Positions 9,501 through 17,061 of a stretch of DNA of 34,892 nucleotides are shown here, one piece after another (the first letter of the stretch is position 1; every line of letters begins with the position of its first letter). A program made the position numbers and the translations under genes. The notes beneath the pieces were generated by a model that saw nothing but the letters and a program-made list of their open reading frames with translations, was not told the origin of the DNA and did no database searches. Origin of the DNA: an uncultured Boseongicola sp. (GTDB taxonomy: Bacteria > Pseudomonadota > Alphaproteobacteria > Rhodobacterales > Rhodobacteraceae); assembly GCA_938016355.1 (NCBI GenBank), contig CALLWO010000023.1, forward strand, positions 1 through 34,892, read 5' to 3'.

Positions 9501-9941
9501 CCGCACTGTGATCCTGAAACTTGGGAGGCCGTCGCATCTCGGATCGTAAAAACTAGTAATGCCGCCATTGCGGTCGATGCTGCGCGCGGCGTCATTCGTG
9601 CTTTTCCGGACTTGTTTGCCTCGAACACATTAGGCGAAGTCGCACTTTCGGCCTATCTCTCCAGCATGGACATGCCAATGGAGGGCATGGTCGATCGCCT
9701 TGTGATCACAAATGACCGAGTGCGGCTGATCGACTTCAAAACCAACTCTGTCGTTCCAGATAAAGAAGACGAAATACCGCTCGGAATTTTGCGGCAGATG
9801 GGCGTTTATCTTGAAGCGGCCGAGCAAATTTGGCCTGATAAAGAGATTTCACTCGAAATCGTCTGGACAAACGACCCACGCATTATGGTGGTATCACACG
9901 GCATCGTGAGGACTGCCGTAACTTCTGCCACTACATCTTGA
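6594..9941 (+). CDS. addA: Double-strand break repair helicase AddA
   Basis: This is the motor and nuclease subunit of AddAB, a 1,115-residue UvrD-family helicase with a C-terminal nuclease. Visible helicase motifs are Walker A NAGSGKT near residues 25-31, motif Ia LTYTKAAASEM near 56, Walker B ILVDEAQDTSPTQW near 384-397, GDKKQSIYSFQGA near 424, MTVHGAKGLEAP near 770 and RLLYVALTRAKTW near 837. The C-terminus carries the nuclease motif VRLIDFKTNS near 1043-1052. It overlaps addB by 4 nt (ATGA). A second in-frame ATG at 6603 would remove three residues and cannot be excluded as the start. It is the last gene of the dense operon; trxA follows after 60 nt. Confidence 0.96.
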   Translation: MSSMNEATRDQIIASDPAASTWLSANAGSGKTRVLTDRVARLLLRNVNPQRILCLTYTKAAASEMQNRLFKRLGAWAMLDDRALSEQLRELGEIEDINLDQARTLFARAIETPGGLKIQTIHSFCSALLRQFPLEAGVSPQFRELDEIGQRHLIDDVLDEMVLGGTKSVSKLASFYSGEAFSAIAASVAGNASKFAETGRQAIFAQFGVATSLTKEGLVEQTIEPDDLEFLSSLSPTLRNDGKQSDQKLALTFDRLPNLTHADAFDLLVEVFSYGSKAADSFGPKVGNLITVGLRKGLLDDRMDRFDGIVERIGSQKRLLLQLDAAEKTWALCDFASDFIPAYSEAKASRAVLDFDDLINRAKDLLTNTALAWVLYRLDGGIDHILVDEAQDTSPTQWRVIDALAAEITAGKGARSDTPRSLFVVGDKKQSIYSFQGADAREFDAMSEHFKDRLRDGPTMHERSLRYSFRSSPAILNVVDELFQGEYANGLGDDIEHKAFRSSLPGRVDVWDPVPVPDDLEETEWHDPVDRQTSNAPSVTLARQIAASIEEMIKTGSIPGESDDTRCDENGFRPITPGDILILVQGRGALFDNIIRECKKLDLPIAGADRLKVNAELAVRDLLALLSFLALQDDDLSLATTLRSPIFGWNDGALYKLAHGRPGRLWQQLRERREEYPVEIAVLDDLRSKSDFLRPYELLERILVHHSGRKALMARLGPEAEDGINELLNQALSYERTEVPSLTGFLNRAQSEDIVIKRQSDTSSGLIRVMTVHGAKGLEAPIVFLPDTIGGGNIKLGSFVMDENDHPMWNLSEEAAPDALKDAKELRSSASKEERQRLLYVALTRAKTWLVVCGAAIKTKPTIDWHTPVAEAVAALGSRPIANQEIEGARYEFGDWQTAERHESLGLETIPSVTPEFARTSVGMPPSRVRPINPSRLEGEKIVSNGTSGLSQEEALGFGTDVHKLLEVLPHCDPETWEAVASRIVKTSNAAIAVDAARGVIRAFPDLFASNTLGEVALSAYLSSMDMPMEGMVDRLVITNDRVRLIDFKTNSVVPDKEDEIPLGILRQMGVYLEAAEQIWPDKEISLEIVWTNDPRIMVVSHGIVRTAVTSATTS

Positions 9942-9991
9942 CGTTTGCGATAGGCGTTCATAGTTTCACGGTCTCGCAAATGCACCGCAAT

Positions 9992-9995
9992 GGAG
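9992..9995 (+). promoter_or_regulatory. Ribosome binding site deciding the trxA start
   Basis: GGAG lies 6 nt before the ATG at 10002, ideal spacing. An ATG at 9990 overlaps this motif and has no Shine-Dalgarno of its own, so 10002 is the likely start. Confidence 0.75.
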
Positions 9996-10001
9996 ACTGA
10001 C

Positions 10002-10322
10002 ATGGCAACCGTAGCTGTCACTGACGACACGTTCGAGACCGAGGTCCGCCAGTCGGATGTTCCGGTCGTAGTAGATTTCTGGGCCGAATGGTGCGGCCCG
10101 TGCAAAATGATTGGCCCGGCTCTGGAAGAGCTGAGCGACGAATATGGCGCCGACGTCAAAATCGTTAAGGTCAACGTGGATGAAAACCCGAATTCGCCAG
10201 CGCAGCTGGGTGTTCGCGGCATCCCCGCATTGTTTTTGTTCAAAGGTGGTGAGGTTGTATCCAATAAAACCGGCGCCGCACCAAAAGCAGCTCTAAAGGG
10301 CTGGATCGACGAGTCGATCTGA
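10002..10322 (+). CDS. trxA: Thioredoxin TrxA
   Basis: A 106-residue cytoplasmic disulfide reductase of the standard length for TrxA. The active site WCGPC is at residues 30-34, the cis-proline segment RGIPALFLF is near 72-80, and the fold is otherwise complete. The ATG at 10002 is chosen because GGAG sits 6 nt upstream and it gives the usual [11 protein letters not shown] start; an in-frame ATG at 9990 would add four residues but overlaps the ribosome binding site. The gene lies 60 nt downstream of addA and is followed by a strong hairpin terminator. It could be read from the addA operon or from its own promoter in that gap, where I see no convincing -35/-10 pair. Confidence 0.97.
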   Translation: MATVAVTDDTFETEVRQSDVPVVVDFWAEWCGPCKMIGPALEELSDEYGADVKIVKVNVDENPNSPAQLGVRGIPALFLFKGGEVVSNKTGAAPKAALKGWIDESI

Positions 10323-10344
10323 TATTTTTGACAAAGAGATTTTG

Positions 10345-10378
10345 AAGGCCGCCATGAATTTGGCGGCCTTTTCTTTAT
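10345..10378 (+). terminator. trxA: Rho-independent terminator after trxA
   Basis: A perfect 9-bp GC-rich stem (AAGGCCGCC at 10345-10353 pairing with GGCGGCCTT at 10362-10370) with an 8-nt loop is followed by a T-rich tail (TTCTTTATT). It starts 23 nt after the trxA stop codon and separates trxA from hslVU. Confidence 0.9.
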
Positions 10379-10409
10379 TCGCAAGTCGGCCGTAACGAGC
10401 TACCGGTCC

Positions 10410-10439
10410 CTTGCAGTCTGCTGCGACGGCAATCATATA
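10410..10439 (+). promoter_or_regulatory. hslV: Candidate promoter for hslVU, possibly heat-shock sigma (RpoH)
   Basis: CTTGCA at 10410-10415 and CATATA at 10434-10439 are separated by 18 nt. The CTTG core suits the alphaproteobacterial RpoH consensus (CTTG, 17-18 nt, then a C-rich/TAT -10), and hslVU is a classic heat-shock operon. It is also a passable sigma-70 promoter (TTGCAG, 17 nt, CATATA). It lies 33 nt before the hslV ATG. Seen by eye only. Confidence 0.4.
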
Positions 10440-10457
10440 CGCTCGAGTTGATGCCGG

Positions 10458-10463
10458 AAGGAG
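10458..10463 (+). promoter_or_regulatory. hslV: Ribosome binding site deciding the hslV start
   Basis: AAGGAG is 8 nt upstream of the ATG at 10472. Earlier in-frame TTG (10448) and ATG (10451) codons precede or abut this motif and are unlikely starts. Confidence 0.8.
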
Positions 10464-10471
10464 AAACCAGA

Positions 10472-11029
10472 ATGGCAGACGATCAGTTTCCGGGATGGCA
10501 CGGCACCACGATCATTGGCGTCCGCAAAGGCGGTAAAGTTGTGATCGCTGGCGACGGGCAGGTGAGCTTGGGCCAAACCGTGATTAAAGGCACCGCGCGC
10601 AAGGTTCGACGACTTAGCCCCGGTGGCAACGACATCGTTGCTGGATTTGCGGGATCAACTGCGGATGCCTTTACGCTACTTGAACGCCTCGAAGCAAAGC
10701 TGGAAGCGACGCCCGGGCAACTGCAACGCGCGGCTGTCGAGCTTGCGAAAGACTGGAGAACCGACAAGTACCTTCAGAAGCTGGAAGCAATGCTGATCGT
10801 TACCGACGGAACAGAGCTGTATGTCGTAACCGGGGCAGGGGACGTTCTTGAGCCGGAACACGATGTGACGGCAATTGGATCCGGCGGCAATTATGCGCTG
10901 GCTGCTGGACGCGCACTTATGGATTCAGACCTCGACGCCGAAGATGTGGCACGCAAAGCCATGGCAATCGCATCCGACATCTGCGTTTACACCAACGGCA
11001 ACCTTACTGTGGAAAGCCTGCCCAAATGA
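10472..11029 (+). CDS. hslV: ATP-dependent protease subunit HslV (ClpQ)
   Basis: The proteolytic dodecamer of the HslUV (ClpYQ) protease. From the ATG at 10472 the protein has 185 residues. The N-terminus [11 protein letters not shown] is removed to expose the catalytic threonine T12 of the TTI..VR motif, the N-terminal nucleophile typical of HslV. The conserved segments [13 protein letters not shown] and [16 protein letters not shown] are present. The AAGGAG motif 8 nt upstream fixes the start. The stop overlaps hslU by 4 nt. It is likely heat-inducible from the candidate promoter at 10410-10439. Confidence 0.97.
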   Translation: MADDQFPGWHGTTIIGVRKGGKVVIAGDGQVSLGQTVIKGTARKVRRLSPGGNDIVAGFAGSTADAFTLLERLEAKLEATPGQLQRAAVELAKDWRTDKYLQKLEAMLIVTDGTELYVVTGAGDVLEPEHDVTAIGSGGNYALAAGRALMDSDLDAEDVARKAMAIASDICVYTNGNLTVESLPK

Positions 11030-12336
11030 CTGACCTGACACCGCGCGAGATCGTCTCGGAACTTGATCGTTTCATTATCGGCCAGAAGGACGCGAAGAGG
11101 GCCGTTGCTGTTGCGCTTCGCAATCGTTGGCGACGCAAGCAACTTTCTGATGATCTGCGGGACGAGGTTTATCCCAAAAACATCCTGATGATCGGGCCAA
11201 CAGGCGTTGGTAAGACCGAAATCTCACGGCGGCTGGCCAAGCTTGCAAAAGCTCCTTTTTTGAAAGTTGAGGCGACCAAGTTCACAGAGGTTGGTTATGT
11301 TGGACGCGACGTTGAGCAGATTATTCGCGATCTGGTCGAAGCCGCTATAACGATGACCCGTGAACTGATGCGTGACGACGTTAAAGCAAAGGCACATCAA
11401 GCGGCCGAAGACCGCGTTATTGCGGCTGTCGCCGGGGAAAATGCGCGGGAACAAACGCTGCAGATGTTTCGCGACAAGCTAAAGCGTGGCGAGCTTGATG
11501 ATACGGTAATTGAGCTTGAGATGACCGATCAGACGAACCCTTTTCAGGGAATGGAAATTCCTGGAATGCCGCCGGGGCAGGGTGGAATGGCAATGGATCT
11601 GGGGTCACTCTTCGGCAAAGGTTTCGGTGGTCGCAAAGTAAAGAAGCGCATGACCGTCGCGCAAAGTTACGAGATTTTGATTGGTGAAGAGGCAGACAAG
11701 CTTCTTGATGATGAAACCGTGACCAAGGCCGCTTTGGAAGCGGTTCAGCAAAGTGGGATCGTGTTTCTTGACGAGATCGACAAGGTAACCGCGCGATCAG
11801 AAGCGCGTGGTGCAGACGTTTCCCGCGAAGGCGTGCAGCGTGATCTCTTGCCCTTGATCGAAGGCACAACCGTAAGCACGAAATATGGTCCGGTGAAAAC
11901 CGATCATATATTGTTTATCGCGTCCGGCGCATTTCACATCGCAAAGCCATCTGATCTGCTTCCGGAATTGCAGGGCCGATTGCCTATCCGCGTGAACCTT
12001 CGTGCGCTTACAGAGGAAGATTTTGTTCGTATCCTGACCGAAACGGACAACGCATTGACCCGGCAATATACGGCGTTGATGGGAACAGAAGACGTGACTG
12101 TCTCCTTCACAGATAACGGCATCGCCGCGCTCGCAAAAATCGCAGCGGATGTGAACCAAAGCGTTGAAAACATTGGCGCACGACGCCTTTATACGGTGTT
12201 GGAGCGTGTTTTTGAGGAACTGAGCTTCACCGCTCCTGATCGTGGGGGTGAGGACGTCGTCATCGACAAAAGCTTCGTCGACGAGAACCTTGGTGAGCTC
12301 ACAAAAAGTTCCGATATGAGCCGCTATATGCTTTAA
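11026..12336 (+). CDS. hslU: ATP-dependent protease ATPase subunit HslU (ClpY)
   Basis: The AAA+ unfoldase that feeds substrates to HslV; 436 residues, normal for the family. Walker A GPTGVGKT is at residues 57-64 and Walker B IVFLDEID near 245-252. Between them is the family-specific I domain (roughly 110-235), here with a Met/Gly/Pro-rich insert ([19 protein letters not shown]) common in alphaproteobacterial HslU. The C-terminus ends in SRYML, matching the HslU tail that docks into HslV pockets and activates the protease. It is coupled to hslV by an ATGA overlap. Confidence 0.97.
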   Translation: MTDLTPREIVSELDRFIIGQKDAKRAVAVALRNRWRRKQLSDDLRDEVYPKNILMIGPTGVGKTEISRRLAKLAKAPFLKVEATKFTEVGYVGRDVEQIIRDLVEAAITMTRELMRDDVKAKAHQAAEDRVIAAVAGENAREQTLQMFRDKLKRGELDDTVIELEMTDQTNPFQGMEIPGMPPGQGGMAMDLGSLFGKGFGGRKVKKRMTVAQSYEILIGEEADKLLDDETVTKAALEAVQQSGIVFLDEIDKVTARSEARGADVSREGVQRDLLPLIEGTTVSTKYGPVKTDHILFIASGAFHIAKPSDLLPELQGRLPIRVNLRALTEEDFVRILTETDNALTRQYTALMGTEDVTVSFTDNGIAALAKIAADVNQSVENIGARRLYTVLERVFEELSFTAPDRGGEDVVIDKSFVDENLGELTKSSDMSRYML

Positions 12337-12431
12337 GCTTCTTGGCGCCGCGCCTTCCGAACGCGCGCCCGTTTGGATTCGTCTTTCAGTTTGTCCTTCA
12401 CATTCGGGACAAAGGGGCAGAAAGACGCATC

Positions 12432-13652
12432 ATGCCTCTTGCTGAATTCATCAGGTCAAACGGTCGGTTTTTGACCGCTGGCGTCGTCATTTCATTTTCG
12501 TCCAGCTATGGGCAAACGTTCTTCGTTTCGATCTTTGCGGCGCAGATCATGGCGTTTTATGGTTTGACCGACGGTGAATGGGGTGCGGTTTATACCATTG
12601 CCACCACTGTCTCCGCGGCGGTCATGTTTTGGGCCGGCGCGACCGTCGATCATTTTCGTGTGCGAAAACTTGCCTGGTTCGTCGTTCCTGGGCTGGCGCT
12701 GACCTGCGCACTTATGGCTGTGAACACCTGGGTGATCGGACTGACGCTCATTGTCTTTCTTCTGAGGTTTCTAGGGCAGGGGATGATGAGCCATTTGGCC
12801 ATCACTTCGATGGCCCGGTGGTTTGTCGCGCGACGCGGCTTGGCACTTTCAATATCCGCACTGGGGTTTGCGATCGGCACCTCTGTATTCCCAATCCTAT
12901 TTGCGTATCTGCTTGATCATTTCGACTGGCGTGTGTTGTGGTTGCTTGCATCAGGGCTACTGCTTTTAACGTTTCCACTGATTTTGTGGCTTTTGGCCGC
13001 TGAGCGAACGCCGCAATCGCTCGCAAAGGAATCAACCGTCACGGGCATGGACAACCAACATTGGTCGCGACGCGATGTTCTGCGATCGCCGTTCTTTTGG
13101 TTGCTTTTGCCCATGTTACTCGGCCCACCTGCATGGGGGACGGCACTTTTCTTTCAGCAAGTTCACATTGCAGACGTGAAGGGTTTTTCCCTCGTCGAAT
13201 ACTTGTCGTTGATTCCGCTGCTGACAGGCGTCTCTGTCGTTGTAATGCTTATTTCAGGCCAGCTGATTGACCGCTTCGGCACGCCTGTGTTGATAAAGCT
13301 CTATCTCGTCCCATACATACTCGCGTTCATTGTCATCTCGGTCGCCGAGAGCTTGTTTCTTGTTGCTTTTGGAATGATGCTTTTCGGGGTTGGCGCTGGC
13401 ATCCAGTCAACCGTCCCGACCGCGTTTTGGGCTGAGTTTTTCGGAACCAAGCATATTGGAGCAATCAAAGCGATCTCGACAAGCGTAATGGTTTTCGGAT
13501 CTGCGATTGGACCGGGGATTTCTGGCGCGCTGATCGACCTTGGCTACGATTTCCCAACACAAATGATTGCTTATGCACTTTATTTTGTCGTCGCCGGCGC
13601 AATGGTTTGGGTTGCCGTTGACCGCGCAAAGATGCGTCTACCTGCGACGTAA
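12432..13652 (+). CDS. MFS transporter
   Basis: A hydrophobic protein of 406 residues with about 12 predicted membrane helices, matching the major facilitator superfamily: a WAGATVDHFRVRK loop after helix 2 near residue 70, a central hydrophilic loop near 190-210, and a second GQLIDRFG copy of the loop-2/3 motif in the C-terminal half near 275-282. The ATG at 12432 (MPLAEFIRSNGRF) is chosen over a TTG at 12342, whose extra 30 residues look like non-coding sequence; the Shine-Dalgarno is poor (AAGGGG about 15 nt upstream). It is a single gene after hslU and converges on smr, with the last 15 nt of the two genes overlapping. The substrate cannot be predicted. Confidence 0.88.
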   Translation: MPLAEFIRSNGRFLTAGVVISFSSSYGQTFFVSIFAAQIMAFYGLTDGEWGAVYTIATTVSAAVMFWAGATVDHFRVRKLAWFVVPGLALTCALMAVNTWVIGLTLIVFLLRFLGQGMMSHLAITSMARWFVARRGLALSISALGFAIGTSVFPILFAYLLDHFDWRVLWLLASGLLLLTFPLILWLLAAERTPQSLAKESTVTGMDNQHWSRRDVLRSPFFWLLLPMLLGPPAWGTALFFQQVHIADVKGFSLVEYLSLIPLLTGVSVVVMLISGQLIDRFGTPVLIKLYLVPYILAFIVISVAESLFLVAFGMMLFGVGAGIQSTVPTAFWAEFFGTKHIGAIKAISTSVMVFGSAIGPGISGALIDLGYDFPTQMIAYALYFVVAGAMVWVAVDRAKMRLPAT

Positions 13653-14240
13653 ATAGACGTATAGTGCACCGGACCCACCATGGCGCTGATGGGCTTGCGC
13701 GACCTGCAGCACAACTGGCTTCAGTGGCGCCATAGAAAGCCATTGAGGAACCTGATGCTTGAGTACGCCGGTGCGGGTCGGGATCGGTCCCGTTTCATCT
13801 GAAACACGCCCTTTTCCTGTAATCACAAGAACCAGCCGTTTCCCTTCGCCGTGCGACGACAGAATAAAGCGCATCAACGCGGAATGCGCTGACGCAACTG
13901 TCATTCCATGCAAATCAAGACGCCCTTCCGGCGAAGACTTACCGCGAGACATCTTTTGGAATTTTTTCCGGTCCATTTGCACAGGTTGCTGCGCGAGCTC
14001 CTGAGCAAGCCCTTTGCTCAGATTGTTCCGGGGCAGAGCGGTATCGGACGTTGCGCCAATCTCAAATTGTGGGATCGGCTTTGAATTCGGTGAGTGAGAT
14101 TTGGTCTCAAGCGGCAACTTTTTCAGCTTGTCCGTCTTCGCCAGAGCGCTGCGGTTTTCCAGCGGAGTCGCCGTTTTGGCAACCCGCTGCCAAAGCCGCT
14201 CTTCTTCTGCGCTCAGGTTGCGGTTGGTTCGGCGCTTCAT
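13638..14240 (-). CDS. Smr-domain protein (MutS2 C-terminal-like)
   Basis: A 200-residue protein with a charged, low-complexity N-terminal half and a C-terminal Smr domain: LDLHG at residues 108-112, TGKG at 141-144 and HGGSGALYVYLRR near 186-198. Stand-alone Smr proteins are DNA or RNA endonucleases or nucleic-acid binders, for example E. coli SmrA and SmrB; SmrB cleaves mRNA at collided ribosomes. Which role applies here cannot be told. It is the last gene of the tim44-like gene-mltA-smr cluster, starting 3 nt after mltA. Its 3' end overlaps the convergent MFS gene by 15 nt. Confidence 0.88.
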   Translation of the reverse strand: MKRRTNRNLSAEEERLWQRVAKTATPLENRSALAKTDKLKKLPLETKSHSPNSKPIPQFEIGATSDTALPRNNLSKGLAQELAQQPVQMDRKKFQKMSRGKSSPEGRLDLHGMTVASAHSALMRFILSSHGEGKRLVLVITGKGRVSDETGPIPTRTGVLKHQVPQWLSMAPLKPVVLQVAQAHQRHGGSGALYVYLRRR

Positions 14241-14243
14241 GAT

Positions 14244-15263
14244 CTATTGGCCTTCAACGCGCGCCAACGCCTCTTCGATTGGCAAAAGCACGACAATCCG
14301 CCCCCCATCCCGAATGCGCCCGGCAATCCGACCGGCCTCGGCGCCAGAGCCGTAGAAAATGTCACCGCGTTGGGCCCCTTTGATCGCGGAGCCAGTGTCT
14401 TGAGCCACCATCAATCGCCGCATCGGCAACTTGCCGTCCTTTTCGAGCCATACCGGCGCGCCCAACGGAACAAAGTCTGGATCGACGGCCAGCGTCCGGC
14501 CCGCGGTCACAGACCTATTCATTGCGCCAAGCGGCCCCTTGTCCGAAGGCACTCGGGAGACTTCCCGGAAGAACACGTAGGATGGGTTGTGCCACAACAA
14601 TGATGGGCCGGCGTTTGGGTTTTGTTTTACCCAACGTCGGATCGTCGCGGCTGAAACCTGATGTGCGTCAAAGATCCCGCGGCGAACGAGCTCTTTACCG
14701 ATAGAGCGATACGGGTGGCCGTTTTTGCCGCCATAGCCAACCCGAATGGTCTCGCCGTTTTCTAACTTAATTCGGCCGGAGCCTTGTATTTGAAGGAAGA
14801 ACTTATCGACCGGGTCCGCAAGCCACGCGATCTCCAGGCCGCGACCCTCTAGCACTTGCGAAGTTTCAATTTCTTGCCGGGTGAGCCAAGGCGCCCCGTT
14901 CGGAGCATCCGAAGGCCTCTGATACAACGGGTATCGAAACCGGCCGCTCTTGGTGCGGGCGCCTTTCAGCTCGGGTTCGAAATAGCCTGTGAAAAGTGCG
15001 TCATTCCCGTCTGAGATCAGAACCGGACGAAAAAACGTCTCGAAAAAGCTCTGGGCGTCGCTGCCTTTGTTGGCAATGGCGCAAAGTGCGGGCCAATCGC
15101 CATCTTTCAGGTCACCGCAGGTTTCCCGAAAAACAGCGCGCGCTGTTGCATGATCGTCCTCTTCCCAGCCGTTCAGATCAGCCCAGTCAAGCAGGCGTGT
15201 TTCTGCGAAAGCTGCGGATGTCATGGCCGCCAAAACAAAGACCGCGCCAACCCAGTGCATCAT
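14244..15263 (-). CDS. mltA: Membrane-bound lytic murein transglycosylase A (MltA)
   Basis: A periplasmic lytic transglycosylase that cleaves the MurNAc-GlcNAc bond of peptidoglycan to give 1,6-anhydromuropeptides. The 339-residue protein starts with a Sec signal (hydrophobic 4-18, cleavage after AFA at residue 20) without a lipobox, so it is probably a soluble periplasmic form. The MltA domain includes LFTGYFEPELKG near 92, FFLQIQGSGRIKLENG near 153 and GKNGHPYRSIGKEL near 175. The C-terminal 3D domain has the Asp-bearing AVDPDFVPLGAPVW and AQDTGSAIKGAQRGDIFYGSG segments (about 255-303). Its products feed recycling, to which amgK and murU belong. It overlaps the tim44-like gene by 4 nt. Confidence 0.94.
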   Translation of the reverse strand: MMHWVGAVFVLAAMTSAAFAETRLLDWADLNGWEEDDHATARAVFRETCGDLKDGDWPALCAIANKGSDAQSFFETFFRPVLISDGNDALFTGYFEPELKGARTKSGRFRYPLYQRPSDAPNGAPWLTRQEIETSQVLEGRGLEIAWLADPVDKFFLQIQGSGRIKLENGETIRVGYGGKNGHPYRSIGKELVRRGIFDAHQVSAATIRRWVKQNPNAGPSLLWHNPSYVFFREVSRVPSDKGPLGAMNRSVTAGRTLAVDPDFVPLGAPVWLEKDGKLPMRRLMVAQDTGSAIKGAQRGDIFYGSGAEAGRIAGRIRDGGRIVVLLPIEEALARVEGQ

Positions 15264-15919
15264 TCACCGGTTGCGACCAGCTGCCAGTTCGGATCATCCA
15301 CGCCCATTTTCCGGGCAAAGGTCCAAATGTCACGCTGACGCTTGATTTCATTCGGATTGCCTTCAACAATTTCGCCGTCGCTGTCTCGAACGACAGAGGT
15401 GAGCTCGCCCACAAATTTTACAGTAAGTTCGCCTTCGGCTGTGTCGCGATCAAACTCTGCGCTCTTAAGTGCAATTTCGCGCACACCGACAAAGTTGGCT
15501 TCGACGGTAAGGCCTTCTTCTTCACGCCGATCAATAACAGATTGGAATGTTTCCGCGACTTCATCAGAAAGGAAGCCGCGAATATCGGTCAGATCGCCTT
15601 TTTCGAAATCCATCAGGATCATTTCGTACGCGCCGCGCGCGCCTTCAAGAAAATCACCGACGCCAAAGCCGGGCTCCGCCATTTTCATAGCGGCTAGGGC
15701 TTTTGCGCTGCTCGATCCGTCCTCAACGTGATCTGTGATGTCGCGGTCTGGACCGCCTTCAATCACATCAAACTCGGGCCGACCAACGCGACGGTTCGGC
15801 GTTCCCCCTGTGACAGGCGGCTTTTCGAAACCGTCCCGTGTTCCAAGAACGCTTCGCAGCCTCAGGATCAAAAATACAGCGATGCCAGCCAGTACCAGAA
15901 GTTGAATCATTGAATTCAT
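15260..15919 (-). CDS. Tim44-like domain membrane protein
   Basis: A 219-residue protein with one N-terminal membrane segment (about residues 4-22) and a C-terminal Tim44-like domain (about 80-215) with ARGAYEMILMDFEKGDLTDIRGFLSDEVAETF and a closing RDIWTFARKMGVDDPNWQLVATGE segment. The domain is shared with mitochondrial Tim44 and alphaproteobacterial TimA-type proteins. Its bacterial role is not established; it may help envelope-protein assembly. The gene leads the cluster with mltA and smr and is divergent from fxsA across a 106-nt gap. The ATG at 15919 is preceded by a GAGAGA stretch. An internal ATG at codon 4 is possible. Confidence 0.88.
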   Translation of the reverse strand: MNSMIQLLVLAGIAVFLILRLRSVLGTRDGFEKPPVTGGTPNRRVGRPEFDVIEGGPDRDITDHVEDGSSSAKALAAMKMAEPGFGVGDFLEGARGAYEMILMDFEKGDLTDIRGFLSDEVAETFQSVIDRREEEGLTVEANFVGVREIALKSAEFDRDTAEGELTVKFVGELTSVVRDSDGEIVEGNPNEIKRQRDIWTFARKMGVDDPNWQLVATGE

Positions 15920-16025
15920 TTTTGTCTCTCAAAAAGCGAATACTTGGGTTTCCGCGCGTTAGAGCACATATGTAGGGCGGAGGAAGGGTCGAGTCTACCG
16001 GCGGCCCTGCGATGAAGAGGTTCAA
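15920..16025. other. Divergent intergenic region between the tim44-like gene and fxsA
   Basis: This 106-nt gap must hold the promoters for both divergent units. I see no high-scoring -35/-10 pair. AAGAGG just before 16026 is the fxsA ribosome binding site. Confidence 0.4.
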
Positions 16026-16502
16026 ATGCCACTGTTTCTCGTATTTTTGATCGTTCCGTTGATCGAGATCGCCCTGTTTATTCAAATTGGCGGTCTGATC
16101 GGTCTTTGGGCAACGCTTTTGATTGTAATTTTAACAGCGCTTTTGGGCACAATTCTTGTGCGAAGTCAGGGCGCTGCCGTCCTGAATCAGCTTCGGGGCA
16201 CATTTGAACAGCTCTCAGATCCGACAGAGCCGCTTGCCCACGGTGCAATGGTTTTATTTTCCGGCGCATTGTTGCTGACCCCGGGATTTTTCACAGATGC
16301 CGTCGGTTTTGCGTTGTTGGTTCCGGGCATCCGCTCTGCGGTGTTTCGTTATTTGCGGGCAAGGGTCAACGTCCAAACCATGCAGTTTGGCCAACCGCCG
16401 AATTCGCAGTCAACAAACGGCGATCCGAACACAATCGATGCGGAATACGAAGATTTGGACGCTCCTCAGCCCAAAGGGCCCTCTGGATGGACGCGGCATT
16501 GA
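16026..16502 (+). CDS. fxsA: FxsA family membrane protein
   Basis: A 158-residue inner-membrane protein. It has the FxsA core: an N-terminal hydrophobic pair (about 2-45, with the conserved LIEIALFIQIGG stretch and a TALLGTILVRSQG segment) and a further hydrophobic helix near 75-105 (GALLLTPGFFTDAVGFALLVPGIR). The tail of about 50 residues is hydrophilic and acidic. E. coli FxsA (YtfQ/SuxA locus type) is known for relieving F-plasmid exclusion of phage T7; the normal cellular role is unknown. It is followed by secB after 61 nt on the same strand. Confidence 0.9.
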   Translation: MPLFLVFLIVPLIEIALFIQIGGLIGLWATLLIVILTALLGTILVRSQGAAVLNQLRGTFEQLSDPTEPLAHGAMVLFSGALLLTPGFFTDAVGFALLVPGIRSAVFRYLRARVNVQTMQFGQPPNSQSTNGDPNTIDAEYEDLDAPQPKGPSGWTRH

Positions 16503-16563
16503 GGGTTGGCCTGAGCTCTGTTAGACGAAGCGCGATTTAATTTTCCGAGGAACGGAGCATTCC

Positions 16564-17061
16564 ATGGCCGAAAACGAAAACGGCGCCGCGCCAGCACAGC
16601 CAACGCCACCGCAAATGAAAGTTCTGGGGCAGTTCATCCGCGATCTTTCATTTGAGAATATTGTCTCGCGCAAACCAATACAGGGCGAAGTACAGCCCGA
16701 TATTCAGGTGCAAGTTGCGCTCGATGCCAAAAAGCGCGGCGAGAACCAGTACGAGGTCCTCTCAAAGTACAACATTACATCGAAGAATAAGGGCAGCGAA
16801 GACACGCTTTTCCTTCTTGAAGTCGAATATGGTGGCCTGTTTCAGATCGAGAACGTGCCCGACGATCAGATGCACCCCTTTCTATTGATCGAGTGTCCCC
16901 GCATGGTGTTCCCGTTTGTTCGTCGTCTTGTGAGCGATGTGACACGCGACGGTGGCTTCCCGCCGCTTAATCTCGACAACATCGACTTCATTGCGCTTTA
17001 CCGTCAGAATCTGATGCAGCGACAGCAGGCCGCTAAAGAAGAAGCGCCTAAGGTCAGCTAA
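16564..17061 (+). CDS. secB: Protein-export chaperone SecB
   Basis: The homotetrameric cytosolic chaperone that holds precursor proteins unfolded and passes them to SecA. At 165 residues it has family length, an acidic character, and the conserved stretches [12 protein letters not shown] (about 21-32), [16 protein letters not shown] (about 83-98) and [29 protein letters not shown] (about 107-135). The ribosome binding site is GAGGAACGGAG before 16564. Its last 8 nt overlap the end of the convergent dnaQ. Confidence 0.97.
   Translation: MAENENGAAPAQPTPPQMKVLGQFIRDLSFENIVSRKPIQGEVQPDIQVQVALDAKKRGENQYEVLSKYNITSKNKGSEDTLFLLEVEYGGLFQIENVPDDQMHPFLLIECPRMVFPFVRRLVSDVTRDGGFPPLNLDNIDFIALYRQNLMQRQQAAKEEAPKVS

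Noticed and set aside
12342-12431. TTG-initiated 30-residue N-terminal extension of the MFS transporter
   Set aside because: The extension starts 5 nt after the hslU stop, is Arg/Pro/Phe-rich and unlike a transporter N-terminus; ATG 12432 directly precedes the first membrane segment.
14996-15697. A 233-codon plus-strand frame opposite mltA and the tim44-like gene
   Set aside because: Both minus-strand genes have clear family motifs and 4-nt coupling; the opposite frame has none.
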